Part shown: positions 12,680 to 24,102 of the stretch, piece after piece | Layout: the number at the start of each line of letters is the position of its first letter | Numbering within the stretch: position 1 is the first letter of the stretch | Source of the DNA: Diphasiastrum complanatum | Taxonomy: Eukaryota; Streptophyta; Lycopodiopsida; Lycopodiales; Lycopodiaceae | Reading direction: 5' to 3' | Length of the DNA: 64,000 bases | Assembly (NCBI GenBank): GCA_029204225.1 | Contig: CM055111.1 | Coordinates: 10,923,999 to 10,987,998 of the forward strand | The notes under the pieces: generated by a model | What the model was told of the DNA's origin: nothing | What the model saw: only the letters and a program-made list of their open reading frames with translations | The model's database searches: none | Made by a program: the position numbers and the translations under genes

Positions 12680-13185
12680 TTTTTGAACAAACCAAAGACG
12701 AGCTTGGAGAAGACTAGAAGATGGCCCTTTAATCACACCACCCCCACAAACAGGAGAAACAAATTCGTTTGACCAGTGGATCAAACACCATGATGTAAAT
12801 GGTTCTTGGCATAAGTCAATTGAAAGCATGAAGAGATTATTGATATTTGAATGATTACCCTATTGGAACAATCTCTTAATCAATCAACTCTTGGATCCTA
12901 TGCATGTATGCAAAAATGTGGGTGAATCTATATGGAAACATATTATTGTGAAAAAGACATTGTTGCAGTGCATCAAAATTTTGAGGTGGATTGAAAACGA
13001 TGAAAGTGGGATGACAAGTATACCTAGTGCACAATGGGTTCACCTCATTTCAATGACCTAGGCTATGTCAACACACTTCAACATATTTACGAAGTCAACT
13101 ATGGAAGTAACAAGAAATACTTGATCTTTGATGTGAAATGGTTCAAAGTTAACTATCATGGAAACAATGCCATTATTAGAAAGGA
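12680..13185 (+). pseudogene. CACTA (En/Spm) transposase remnant
   Basis: The plus-strand reading contains LPYWNNLLINQLLDPMHVCK followed by NVGESIWKHIIVKK, the conserved centre of plant En/Spm-type transposases (transposase_21/tnp2), and downstream TLQHIYEVNYGSNKKYLIFD with VKWFKVNYHG, resembling the DUF4216 part of the same proteins. An in-frame stop precedes LPYW, and the middle third of a normal transposase is missing. About 170 codons remain. It joins antisense copia sequence near 13186. No CACTA termini seen. Confidence 0.78.
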
Positions 13186-14400
13186 TGTAGAGCAGCTTAT
13201 TGTTTCTGTCTCTATGGATTTGAATCTCAAGACAATAATGAGCTTCTCCTAAGTTTGTCATTTTGAATTCTTGAGAAAGTATTCTTTTGGTATCCTTCAC
13301 CAATTCGGTATTGTTGTTGAACAATAACGTATCATTCACATAGGGTGTGATGATGATAAAGGATTCAAACGACTTTTAAGTATACATTGTAGTCTGCAAA
13401 GCTTGGTTCGAATCCTTGTTCGATCAGAAAGTTGTTGATTCAATAAAACCAGACTCTAAAAGATTGCCATAGAATGTTTTATGACTTGGTCTTCTTTATT
13501 GTTCAAGACATAGCCTTATGGATGAATCATAGGCAATGCATCCGAAAACTTTTAAATGCTTTAATGAAGGCTTGGATCCTAGAGTTCATAAGGAGTCTTG
13601 CTATTCAATACACTTTTAGTAGTACATTGAATTTACACATAAGCTGTTGTTGAAAACAACATGTTGCCTAAAAAAATTTAGGCAACGAAGCATGAATAAT
13701 TATGCATTTTGTCAGACTTGACTAAGGTTCTATTCTTCCTTTTGACTAAGCCATTCGATTGAGGAGAATATGTAGCAGCATATTGATGTTCAATACCATG
13801 TGTTAAAAAATACTCCTTGAATGCATTTGATATGTATTCACCACCATTGCCGATTTTGATAGCTTTGATTCTTTTTCTGTCTGCAACTCACCATGCTCTT
13901 TAAATATTTTGAAGAATGGAAGGCTTTACATTTGTGTTCATAAAATATACAACAATTCTTTTTGAATAATCATTAATGAATGTAATAAAGAATCTTGCAC
14001 CAAGCAATGATAGTGTTTGCATCAGGCCACATATATATGAGTAAACTATGTACAGCATATCTTTATATATGTGTTCTTGATTCGACTTCAAAGGCCTTCT
14101 AGACTACTTTCCTATGATGCAACTATGACAGAATGGAGGGTCGATAGTTCAATAGTCAAAATCAGGAATTGAAGAATGCTTAGACATATTTGCAATAAAT
14201 ACATGATTAAGGTGCCCAAGTCTATAATGCCAAATTAACTCTTTATTCATCAAAATTGAACTGTTGAAAGCACGATCCATCATAGAGTAACAATGAGTAA
14301 GCCTATAGAGATATCCTTGTCTCTTTCTTCTCTGCATAAACCGACAAACCTACAATTAGAATTCATACAAATAAATAGATAATTTACATGGTGCAAAAAA
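13186..14400 (-). pseudogene. Ty1/copia integrase and reverse transcriptase remnant
   Basis: Minus strand, in element order: the pre-integrase zinc segment (LIWHYRLGHLN, 14149-14337), integrase core with FFITFINDYSKRIVVYFM, IGNGGEYISNAFKEYF and QYAATYSPQSNGLVKRKNRT (the third acidic residue is replaced by Lys), and after a large deletion the RT palm with YVNDTLLFNNNTELVKDTKR and EFKMTNLGEAHYCLEIQIH. YVND stands where functional copies have YVDD. Many stops. RNase H is absent because the copy abuts the CACTA remnant. Confidence 0.85.
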
Positions 14401-14997
14401 ATTAAAATTTGAATTTCATTCAACTTATGAGTAGGAGACTTATGAAATGGGCATGAACATGTCCTTCGTCGCTGCTATCATAATGAAAAGGTGCCATATT
14501 TTCCGCGAGAGATCGTAGGTAGGGGAGATTGTAGAAGAGATAATAGACGAAACCATTAGAGTGCCTCTCGATGTAAGGAGTCCTTATGACAAGACCTACT
14601 AGAAGGATGTGGTAGACTAGAGGCCACCTCAAACACATCATCATTGTCACAACCTCCACAACAAGAGGCACTCTAGTGGCTCCTCTGCTTGAATCAATAA
14701 AATTCCCAAATATGGGTTGTGTACAAATAATATTGTATCTATATTTTGATGATAATATGTACATGTCTATTTACACTTGAAATGTAATAAAAATATTAGG
14801 AGGTTGATAGATCACAATCTCTTGTCCTGTTAGTTGTGCTTCCCCTTCACTGGAAAGGACTTGTATATCTCATTGATCATAAACTATAATATCTGCTTCC
14901 TAAGCAACTTGAAAGGTTGTCAAAGTAGGGGTGGCTTTTTTTGTATCACCTTTGCGGCTATCAATTTTAAGAACAAATGTTTTGTCGTTTGTAATAA
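14401..14997. other. no gene recognised; short repeat related to 25340-25465
   Basis: Positions about 14562-14700 resemble 25340-25465 in the same orientation (shared words CCTTATGACAAG/CCTTACGATGAG, TTCCACAACAAGAG), so a dispersed element lies here. The rest is the 3' flank of the histone/Ulp1 pseudogene. Confidence 0.4.
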
Positions 14998-16735
14998 AAA
15001 CTTTAATCAGCTCTTGTCAAAATCTGTACACTTCATCGAGGTTATGTGGTTCAATACTGAACTATCATTGACATCAAGATGGATACGTAATTTTCAAAAA
15101 ATGACACTAAAAAAATAGAAATTAAAATTAGAATACATCAAATGAAAAAACCTGTCAATGCCAAAAAAAAAAATTAAAATTATCTTATTAAGATCAACAT
15201 CCACTTGAAGATTGTACCACTCAAAAAATAATTTTGTATCATACAAAACGAATAATGCATAACTAAACGAATCCCTCTACTTTACATACTGCATATATTG
15301 AAAGGAAAGTATTAACATTATGACAAATGTTTTCTTAAAAAAAAAATGCAAAACTTAAATCCATAAAATTATCCGAGCTAGTAATGATGTTTACCTTGAT
15401 AGATTTTATTTGTATTTTGCCAATTGAAGTGGTGGTTGTCGGTATATGTCGGATGGCTAAAGGAAGCAAAGCACCAAATTTGCTATGTGTATTGTCGACT
15501 GAATTTATTTTTACACACAAAAAATTTGATACTCCTTTATTCACTTTGATAGAAAGAATGCTTAAGCTCCAATTTCGGCTGCAATATTTAAAAGAAATTA
15601 GAGTCGTTACATAAGAAGATTTAAACATCAAACTAAAAGACATACATTTCTCAGGTAGAAAGACTTACTTATCTTCATAACAAATTAAATAAAATCTGGC
15701 CAAAGGACTGCATTCGACAAAGTATGCAGCTACTTCAAAATTGGCCTCCTTTGTCTTCACTACGACCATGAAAAAGGAGCACACAACAAAAATGTCTCGT
15801 AGGGAATCGAGACTGATGTTTTGCTACAAAAAAATTTGAACAGCTTCAACAATAGCATCCGAAATCTCAGCACATTTATCTCTTCACAAAATTTTGGATC
15901 CAACCCAAAACTTTTTCAGAGTATCTGAAAGAAAAAAATCAAAATAATTGCCGAGACGATCTATCTTATTGGCTTAATAGGTCTCATATTTATTATAATG
16001 ATCAGAATAAAAAAAAAAACTTGCCTAAGATTGTATGGATTCTTACAACAAGAGAATGTATAGGGTTCTGAAGGGAAGAGATAACAATAGCTATAAATTT
16101 TTCGCAATGTTTTCAAGTTCTTCTTGGGTTATCTCTTGCTTAGGAGAAGAAACCTTCTAAGGAGTCTGAATGACAATAGGAGGAGGAGAGGCTATTTTTT
16201 AATCTGATTCAGAGTCAAAAGACTCTGAAGGATTGGAAAGAATGACACAGAAGTGCGTGGCCAGAATCACTCTAGGAGGAGCAGAAGCAACTGGCTTACA
16301 TGATCCTTCTTTAATAGAAAGCGACTACTTAATTTTCCTCCTAAAGGTGGTGGGCAAATCTGTCTTGTCCAGAGGTAGATCCTCTTGGAGGTACTAGCAT
16401 TATCGACATGAAGATTTGAATAATGCACCCAAAGTTGTTTGAGAATTATGAAATCCTTAGGCATGACGGTAACATGTTTACCATGCACGACTAGAATATA
16501 AGAATCCTCAAAGAACTGGACTAAAATAATTCTCTATAGCACCTGCATGGCAGTAGCGGTGAATCTCACCTGCAACCCTAATGAAATTGTGACATTTCTA
16601 ACAGATCGGTTGAAAGGAGATTCATAAATCAATAATTCAGTTGATCTTTGTAATCTCCTTATCTCTCAGCCGGACCTGCTTTCGTTCACGATGACGGCCA
16701 GTACCATGGGGCACACAAGTAGAAGAGGGCTGAAC
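14998..16735 (-). pseudogene. histone-H3-fold / Ulp1 protease fusion gene, decayed copy 1
   Basis: Minus strand. N-terminal module (about 16680-16430): EIRRLQRSTELLIYES, PFNRSVRNVTISLGLQVRF, FFEDSYILVVHGKHVTVMP, which follows histone H3 from helix alphaN to the C-terminal MPKD, with one extra residue in loop 1 and one in-frame stop. A possible tail (GTGRHRERKQVRLR) precedes it in another frame. After a poorly conserved linker come Ulp1/C48-like exons: NWSLSILSIK and FLCVKINSVDNTH (about 15600-15390), LYDTKLFFEWYNLQVDVDL (about 15270-15190) and LDEVYRFXQELIK (about 15050-15000). These align block by block with copy 2 at 58807-60460. The segment that should carry the catalytic Cys is not recognisable. 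Stops and frameshifts make it a pseudogene. Confidence 0.75.
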
Positions 16736-17309
16736 TATTCAAACGTTGGTGGGATGTGGAATTCACACAAGCCATTATCATTAACAACGAAATTAAAAAT
16801 TTTTTTACAAAAAATCGAATATTGCTTTGGAGCGCAAAGGATAAAAACCAAAAAACGAAAACTGAAGTGCATGCTTGAAATCGATATCGACAATAGGATA
16901 TCGTTCTCGAGTGTAGATGAAATGAACAAAAAAGAAGAACATTGGGAGCACGCTCAAAAGCGATATCACTGGGTATCAGTCTCGAGTGCAGGATGTAGAG
17001 TGTACGGGCTCAAGAAGAAAATGTAGCGCTTGAGATCGATATCGGAGGAAGAATTTTTGTTTTCACAACAGAAAATGAGCCTTCGCGATGTTAATATATA
17101 CTCGAGTCTCCACACGTGTGAAAGTCAGTAGATCTGGACACGTGTCATCATCGTAATTTGCCATGTGTACTTTCATACAGACAATTATTGCCCCATTAAT
17201 GGACACGTGTGTGTGCCATGTGTCAGTTTCTCATTTCTGCATGTGTTGATGCATTGTTGGTGGGAGAAGTGTCTGAACACAAATTCACCACGTGTCATGC
17301 AATGAGCAC
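16736..17309 (-). promoter_or_regulatory. upstream region of histone/Ulp1 copy 1 with CACGTG repeats
   Basis: Immediately 5' of the copy-1 gene. It contains at least five CAC(A/G)TGTG-type sites (CCACACGTGTG near 17112, GGACACGTGTC near 17137, GCCATGTGTAC near 17161, GGACACGTGTGTG near 17202, CACGTGTC near 17290) and repeated GATATCG words (16880-17050). The arrangement resembles the better preserved region 57963-58806 upstream of copy 2. CACGTG is the core recognised by plant bHLH and bZIP factors; regulation is inferred. Confidence 0.5.
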
Positions 17310-17432
17310 TCAAAGGGCTCGTAAAAGAAAGATGGCCCGATAATTCTAGAACTGAGCACACGTGGTGCCGTTGAAATTAGAAAGCACTGTATAAGTCGAT
17401 CATTGCTATTTTAACTCTCTATCTCAATGATC
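17310..17432 (-). repeat. dispersed repeat, inverted partner of 4041-4163
   Basis: Reverse-complement match to 4041-4163; contains GCACACGTGGTGCC. It lies between the histone/Ulp1 upstream region and the 3' end of a copia pol, and may be part of that element's LTR. Confidence 0.85.
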
Positions 17433-17507
17433 AACGTCTCTCTTTATTTTAAAATTTACTCTATTCATGGAACATACCTCCATGATAGTATTACAAGCAA
17501 AGGCTTT

Positions 17508-19200
17508 TTACTTAACTAGATCTAAGCCAAGTTTGGCTCTAATAGTTTGAAACTTCTCTTTACTTAAAGCTTTTGTAAATATATCAGCAACTTGTAACAA
17601 CGTGGAACAGTGTACAATACTTATATCTGCAGATTGTAGTTTTTCATACACAAAGTGATATTTTACCTCAATATGTTTTGTCCTCGCATGAAAGACATGA
17701 TTTTAGCCAATTGTATTCCACTCTGGCTGTCACAGAAAATAATAGTAAGATTTACCTGCTTCATGCCAATCTCACATAACAACTTACGTAGCCATGTAGA
17801 GTTCCTGGGTGGCAAAACTTAATGCTTTATATTCGGCTTCTGTAGAAGAAAGAGAAATGGTGTCTTGTTTCTTGCTAGACCATGAAAAACAACTGCTACC
17901 AAAATTGAAGGCATAACTTGTTGTTGACTTTCTATCATCTACATTTTCTGCCCAATCAACGTCAACATAACCCTGCAATTTAGGTAAAGTACTTTGTCTT
18001 TTGTAGATTAGACCAAGGTTAGGTGTACCTTTCACATACCTCAAAATCCTTTTGTTTGCTTTCCAATGGTCCATAGTGGGTGATGACATGAATTGGCTAA
18101 TCAAACTTATAGCATAGCGGATATCAGGACGTGTAGTCGTAAGATATATCAAACTTCCAACTAGCTGACGAAATAAAGTAGCGTCAACATGTGCACTATC
18201 ATCAATACGAGATAATTTCTTACCAGCTTCGCAAGGGGTGATGGAAGGTTTGCACTCTGTCATGAAAAATCTCTCTAATATCTCGCGCACATACTTGTTT
18301 TGACATAACCTAATATCATTGTCATTTTGCCATACTTCGACACCCAATCAATAGTGCATAAGATCTAAATCTGTCATCTCAAATTGCTTGCATAAGTTGG
18401 CTTTGATAGAATGGATGAGATTCTCATCATTACCCGTGATAAGGCCATAAAGTGCTTTGCGTAGCTTGCATAACTTATGTTCTTGTCCTTTTTCCATGAA
18501 GCCCTACGGTTGGACCATGTAAACTTCTTCCTCTAAGTCACCATTCAAAAATGCGGACTTCACATCCATTTGATGGACCTTCCACCCAAAATGAGATGCT
18601 AAGGTAATGATAAGACGTAGCATAGTCCACTTAGCCACTGGAGCAAATGTCTTTTCATAGTCAATTCCTTTATTTTGCTCATAGCCCTTCACTACTAGGC
18701 ATACCTTATGCTTTGCTATCGTGCCATCCGCATGAAACTTTGTTCTAAACACCCATTTGTTGTCAATGGGTTTCTTTCCAAGTGGTAGATCAACCAACTC
18801 CCATGTATCATGCCTGTGGATGGATTCCATCTCCTCTTCCATTGCCCTTTGCCACCCTTTGTGATCCTTTGCTTCATCAAAGATTAATGGCTCTCGACAC
18901 TTCAAAATGTCACCCATTAGGGCATAGTTCACATGATAATGATTGGGAGACTTCCTTTCCCGCATTGATCTTCTCACTTCTCCTTGTGTGCTAGATCCTG
19001 GTTGATTTAGCTTTGGATCTTTCATGATCTTTTCATACCATTTTGGTATCTTAGACTCAGGTAATACACTTCGTGGAGAGTATGTGTCCCAAGGAGTGTC
19101 CAAGTAATGTCTCTTACTTCCAACCGGTTTCTTCTTTATTGCTCCTATTGGCAAGTACCTTCCCCTAGGCTCTTGGATAGGTGGTGTCTTCTCATACTCA
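17508..19200 (-). pseudogene. Ty1/copia reverse transcriptase / RNase H
   Basis: Minus strand. RT N-terminal half: MEEEMESIHRHDTWELVDLP, NKWVFRTKFHADGTIAKHK, GIDYEKTFAPVAKWTMLRL, HQMDVKSAFLNGDLEEEVYM. After a stop and a deletion that removes the YVDD part (18350-18500), the C-terminal half follows: LVGSLIYLTTTRPDIRYAIS, YVDVDWAENVDDRKSTTSYA, SSKKQDTISLSSTEAEYKAL, and after a frameshift HARTKHIEVKYHFV and FTKALSKEKF, ending at a stop at 17508-17510. Integrase is not upstream; a coiled-coil ORF lies there instead. Confidence 0.88.
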
Positions 19201-20790
19201 CCCTCTCGACCTTCGTTTGGCTGGATTAGCTGGTCCTTTCTGCTCTCCTAGAGATTGTTCACTTTCTTGTACTGAGGGATCCACAAAATTATCATCATCA
19301 TTTTCATTATCAGTAGAAGATTCAAACAGTAACATAAATGTCTGAGTTCCTTGATCTTGCATCACTGGCTTTGCCGCAAGTAAGGCCTTCAACTGACCCG
19401 CTTGCTCCTGAAGATATTTAATTTGTTCATGATCAGCTGGATTGGTTCATTCAACGGCATTTTTTAAAAATTTCTACGGCCTTTCACTCGGTTCTCCCTC
19501 GTCCTCATCTGAACTTGATAACTCGTCTTCTTCAACATCTTTAAACAATGTAGTTGACAGAGCTTCATTTTCTTGTTGCAAGGGATTTAAAAATTTATTC
19601 GTTATCAACTCTATGGTATCTATCCTGTATTTTTCGAACTTTGCTCTATTTACAGATACACCCCTTATCATTGGTAATATATATAGAATCCACAAAAGAA
19701 CGTAAGGTCTGATTTTCCAGCTGCAACTAAATCAAATTTGTTTCATACTACAATCTCTCATCCTGAAAAGTTTTAGCAATTTCCATTCTCGGCTTAAGAT
19801 CATCTAATTCTTTCTGCAGCTTCATAGACTTTCCTTGCGCAGCAAAATACTTATTTTGTTCTTCCAGGAATAAATTTTTCTGAGTTGATACCTCAACTCT
19901 AAGCTCTTCTATTTCCTTCTGCATTTGAGCTTCTATTAATTCTTTTTGCAATAATTCTTGCGAACACAGCTCCCGATTAGACAAAGTAGATATGAGATTC
20001 TGCTGAGTCTGGATTTGTAATTGCAAGCGTAGCACGTCATTTTTGTCTTGCTCCCGCTTCCAAGCATTATATGCTCTTGTGCTAACATTTTGCAATAAAG
20101 AATTTACAGTAGAGACTGGAAGATATATCTGCAAAATTTAATTCGAGCCCTTCTTCTGAACTTGGCAGTGGATTCAGCTTTCAGGGCTCGATGATATTGG
20201 CTTCTTCGTTAGCATCTTCCGCTGCTCCCTGTCTTTCAGCTTCAATAGGGCTTGCAGGCCTAGATGCCTCATTAACATTTTCTTCCACCGATCTTTAACT
20301 TCTTCCTCTTGCTCCTCCATCGTATGGTCTATTAGTGATAATGTATCATCTATATGCATTGTTTCAGTCTCAGAGTTCCGCTCATCTTCTACTGGATCTT
20401 CTATCAGATGATCAATCGTTGGAGTCATCGTTTTATTCAGAATTTGTGTTTCATCATCACTTAAGCAGATCGAAATAGAAAACTAGGTGACTCAGCTGAG
20501 CTCCCCACAACTTAATATAGTGTCTTCTTTAATCCTTTCAAAAACATTTGATACTAAATAATAGCCAATCTACTGCTTCTCCGTCATGTATTTGCATGAA
20601 ATACCCAGTATTTGAAGCTGATATTGTAGCATTTTTATCAATATTGTATATCATGTCCCACATCCATTTCACAAAGCCGATAAAAGAAAAATCTTTTAGA
20701 TAACTTAGCTTATATCCCTTCGTCTCTTGATAGATGGACTTTGAGGTGAGAGGCTTAACTAGATTACTGAAAGTTGATGTATGGAAGAAG
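19201..20790 (-). pseudogene. coiled-coil ORF of unknown TE family, copy G1
   Basis: Function not recognised. Minus strand, in order: a block with YKLSYLKDFSFIGFVKWMWD and DGEAVDWLLFSIKCFERIK (20740-20520); an acidic stretch with EEQEEEVKDRWKK (about 20300); a heptad-rich coiled coil of about 110 residues (19748-20134: KNDVLRLQLQIQTQQNLIST, LQKELIEAQMQKEIEELRVE); then ELITNKFLNPLQQENEAL and an acidic tail DEDEGEPSE. Frames change at about 20450, 20150, 19700 and 19450. Related sequence occurs at 37884-40910 (shared YKLSYIRDPKLKSF block) and probably 27900-29570, so this is a repeat-family protein, perhaps a structural Gag-like product. Confidence 0.5.
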
Positions 20791-21250
20791 TTTGACAGTG
20801 TGGTTAAAATTTTAAAGAAAGATATATCTATTGATATTCATAAAAATACAAAAGACTTATGTAGAGTTTGATGATGCAATATCAAAAGCATGAGGAGCAA
20901 ATCACATCACTCATTACATGGTTAGTGAAAATAAATAGACTTTTTTCTTAATGAATTATTTATGTTGATCTAAATATAAGACTGATACTACATTTCTAAC
21001 ATGTGCAACATATACTAAGAGATCATAGAGTACTTTTTGCAAATACATATGGAAGCTTGAATATCTAGTCATTACAAGGGATGGAGAAATCACATTGGCA
21101 AGCACATGCAACATTTCATCGAAACACTCATCATGGAAGAACCAATGAGAAAAGAAACTATATTTGTCAATTATTCCATTAGTTTTACCACAAAGTTCAA
21201 ATTCGAAAATAACAAAACCTACAAAGTACATGAAGTTTAGGAAAGCATGC
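20762..21250 (+). pseudogene. transposase-like gene J, partial copy 1
   Basis: The plus strand matches the C-terminal exons of the gene at 55150-56350: LLKVDVWKKFDSVVKIL, GANHITHYM, then an intron (20921-21007) and HILRDHRVLFANTYGSL, QGMEKSHWQAHATFHRNTHH, NEKRNYICQLFHXFYHKV. The donor GTTAGT is kept but the acceptor AG has become AA (GTGCAACATATAC here, ATGCAGCACATAC in copy 2). Frameshifts and stops are present. The longer minus-strand ORF across the same DNA is a shadow. Confidence 0.6.
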
Positions 21251-21289
21251 AAGTTTATACAGCAAGAGATCATCATATTTATCAGCATC

Positions 21290-21640
21290 TCCAATGGTTG
21301 TGTTATCATGGGGGAATTCTCGACTTCCAAATGAATCTAATATATGTGCATTGTTCCTATTACCACTTAATTCTATATATGTAGCATACAATGAACAACG
21401 GAAGCTTCTTAGAGGAGCATTTTCAGGCCCATATCCTAGAATTTTTCAAACATATGATCTCTTTACAAAAATGATCTAATTAGACTCAAAAACTTAAGTA
21501 GTGCGAGAGTGGCTTAACGGCCATAATCAAGGGTTCACTGATGGGGATAAACTTGGAATGAGCAATGCATATTTCATTATTTTAAGAATGCTCCAAATAG
21601 TAGCCCAATCCACTATCTCTGTGAAACATGTCTGAATGTT
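21290..21640 (-). pseudogene. gene K, partial copy 1
   Basis: Minus strand, convergent with the preceding gene as in the 55-58 kb block. It matches the last exon of K at 56497-57006: FHRDSGLGYYLEHS, NEICIAHSKFIPISEPLIMA, and ATYIELSGNRNNAHILDSFG followed by SREFPHDNTTIGDADK. A stop and a frameshift are present; upstream exons are missing. Function unknown. Confidence 0.6.
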
Positions 21641-22239
21641 GAAATTCAATTCCACTTCAACCATTTGATCCAGTTGCCACTATAATAGCTACCAACTATT
21701 TCCTTCAAGAATACATGACAGATTTCCTGACCTGGTTGTTATCTTGGGAACCTACCACAATTGACGAACTTGCAAATCTACACACAAATTTGAGACATGA
21801 TTCGTAATAGTCAACATCGACAGTCCTTCGACAATCGACAATTTTTCAACCCGACACTGTCACGACTCAATGTCTTAACCAACACCCTGTACTTCTGTTA
21901 CCACTATCAAGACTTCATGCTCCCTCAGTCCAAGGCTGACATATAATAGAGTAATTACAATCGTGTATATATCAGAGTTAGATGCACAACAACGAGAGAG
22001 ATGTAGCCAATGAATGTTTTTGTTATCATATCATTAGACTCTTATGTACTGACCTATCTAATTTGGACCATCAAGCCAGAGACACTCATGTTCTCTAGCC
22101 TAGATTTATTATTCGATTCTATGTTGAAATTCCAGGCATGTAAATTGATAAATAGAGTTCCTTACAACAGTCTTATGTACATTCACAGATTTTAATTAAA
22201 CTATGTGTTCTTCAGGCCAGTGCATAATGTGTGAATGGT
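21641..22239. other. no clear gene; possible copia Gag traces
   Basis: One plus-strand frame near 21685-21800 (YFLQEYMTDFLTWLLSWEPT) is vaguely Gag-like and precedes the pre-integrase fragment at 22240, but the match is too weak to call. Confidence 0.3.
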
Positions 22240-22610
22240 TACTATTGTTTCTATTTTAATGTCGAATTGCTGATCCAGGCCACACTGTCACATTTGATGC
22301 AGATTATTGTATCGTTCAAGACATCAACTTGAACATTCTATTAAAGGATATAGAGAGGGTCATATCTATATATTAAGTCATAAATGTGCACTCACCTCTG
22401 AAGAAAAATTTGTGTCGACACCTTCATCTAACAAGAATAACCTTAGGCACAAATGCCTAGGACATTTGCATAAAAGAACAATAACTTATATGTTCTATGA
22501 CAAACTTGTCGAAGGCCTGGACATTAACAAGTCCTCACCAACATTGACTTGTGAGACTTGTATTCTTGACAAGCATGCATCCTGCTCATTGGAATCAAAC
22601 TAACTCTCGC
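22240..22610 (+). pseudogene. Ty1/copia protease end and pre-integrase domain
   Basis: Plus strand: GHTVTFDADYCIVQDIN (end of the protease region), then HIYILSHKCA, LRHKCLGHLHKRTITYMFYD, LVEGLDINKSS and CETCILDKHASC, the H-H-C-C zinc-binding arrangement of copia integrase. The frame ends before the catalytic core. Isolated fragment. Confidence 0.72.
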
Positions 22611-23290
22611 AGACTCTTCAGTGTCCTGATCTCACAGAGATGGAACTTCAGAATTCTCTGCGAGAGTTCTTGACCACTGGAACTAAAAATTTTAGTGTTT
22701 GCGAGGGTTCTTTGTTGGTACTTTCCCGTCTTTTTTTCACTGGAAACTCTTGCACAGATACTTAAAGTTTGAACTACCTCTCACAAGCTTCACTGTGTCC
22801 TGGTCTCACTAAGATGGAACTTCAGAGGGCTCTACGAGAGTTCTTATGAAGATTTGAATTTTTTTGGCTTTTTACAAGGATTTTTTAAATTTTCATGATT
22901 TTTCCCTAATGTTTGCAATCTGCTAAAAACTAACTCTCGCAGGCTTCTATGCAGGTCTGGGACAGTATCCTGAAGATGCTGCCAGTCATGTGAGGGCTAT
23001 CTCTCACTGGTTTTGGAGAAGACAAAATCTGATTGGAATTTTGGCTCTTTTTCCCTCCAAAATGTAGATTGGTGTATTTTTTGGGTTTTCTCGGGTTTTG
23101 GTTTGGATGTCAAGCCCTTAGAGACTGTTCAGGCTCTCCTCTACCCTCTCGCACCTCCTTCGCTAGCTGTGAACAGTCCAAACACAAAAAAAAAATATAG
23201 AAAACTAACTCTAAACACCCAAAAATCTACCTAAAACTACTCCAAAAAGCAAGAAATAACTAAAATGCAACTATACTAGTTAGTGAAAAC
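22600..23290. repeat. degenerate repeats with CTCGCAG / GATGGAACTTCAG motifs
   Basis: Three related segments start near 22600, 22775 and 22930. They share ACTAACTCTCGCAG-like starts, and the first two share GATGGAACTTCAGA followed by CTC(T/A)(G/A)CGAGAGTTCTT. Spacing is 155-175 bp. The region lies between a PBS (23291-23311, minus) and copia sequence, so it may be the leader of a minus-strand gypsy element. No gene. Confidence 0.5.
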
Positions 23291-23311
23291 CTATCCTCGG
23301 CAACGGCACCA
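23291..23311 (-). other. gypsy-type primer-binding site
   Basis: The minus strand reads TGGTGCCGTTGCCGAGGA..., close to the TGGCGCCGTTGCCGGGGA site common in plant Ty3/gypsy elements. One base separates it from an LTR end (CA at 23313 on the minus strand). The element body would extend towards lower coordinates. Confidence 0.7.
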
Positions 23312-23312
23312 C

Positions 23313-23551
23313 TGTAGGGTCGAAGATCTCGTGTAGTAGTAGCCCTCCCGCCTGTCAACAAGGGTTAAAACACTGGATAGGTGCCTAACTATGAATAGAT
23401 GCTACTTTTAGATAGTTCTCTACTTTTTCTCTAAATCTATCACCACTAACACTGCACACCCCTAACTCTACTCCACTAAACTAACATTCATCATGATTTT
23501 GTGAAGGAGAAGAATAGAATAGAAGAGAGTAAGAGAGTAATAGAGAGAAGG
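23313..23551 (-). repeat. gypsy LTR end, direct repeat with 24951-25187
   Basis: About 240 bp nearly identical to 24951-25187, both beginning exactly at TGTAGGGTCGAAG. Because a PBS adjoins this copy, it is the 3' end of a 5' LTR in a minus-strand element. The two copies diverge after the AGTAATAGAGAGAAGG run. Confidence 0.8.
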
Positions 23552-24102
23552 TGGAGAGAGAGAGAGAGTGAGGGTGGAGGTTAGCTCAAATGCTCCTTGT
23601 GCTTGATAATGCAAAACTTTAACTATGGAAACAAAAAACTTGCAAACTTGAGAGCAAAAGGAAAACACAATCAAGCACATTAGCAAGTAGTGAATAGCAA
23701 GTGAGGATGCTCTCTCCAAAATCTGGTAGAGTTTCCTCCTCCTCATTAAGCATCCAAATAGAGTACATGAGGTGTTTTTTTATAAATGGGAAAGGCCGTT
23801 GCCCCAAAATACTATTGGCTAATATGTACACTGATCCTATCCATTCATCTTGGACCCAACTTGATTCAAAGGTTTTAAAAAAGTACATTGGATTTCACAT
23901 GATTCATGTGAGTCTCCATTTGGACCCAACTTAAAAGAGTTAACACTAAGTTTCTGACTTGACTTTGGGCCTCAAGTTTTATTTTAATTACAAAAGGGCC
24001 CAAATCTATTATTCTATTTACAACTCAACTTGCGTGCTCATTGGGCCATGGGCTTATACGCGCAGGATGTCATGCCCTCGCAACATATTTTATTAGCCGA
24101 TA
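23552..24102. other. LTR continuation or flank, no gene
   Basis: Purine-rich GAGAG tract at 23550-23580, then A+T-rich sequence without coding similarity. The upstream limit of the LTR could not be found. Confidence 0.3.

Noticed and set aside
20956-21330. Minus-strand ORF of 124 aa, with a homologous one at 56016-56306
   Set aside because: Both copies show it, but the plus strand gives conserved, composition-balanced motifs (EKSHWQA, HILRDH) with intron borders, so the minus ORFs are shadows of gene J.
21500-21560. Possible tRNA-Ser/Leu-like stretch (GAGAGTGGCTTAACGGCC)
   Set aside because: It aligns with the coding sequence of gene K at 56740-56790 (AVKALSFYL) and lacks a cloverleaf.
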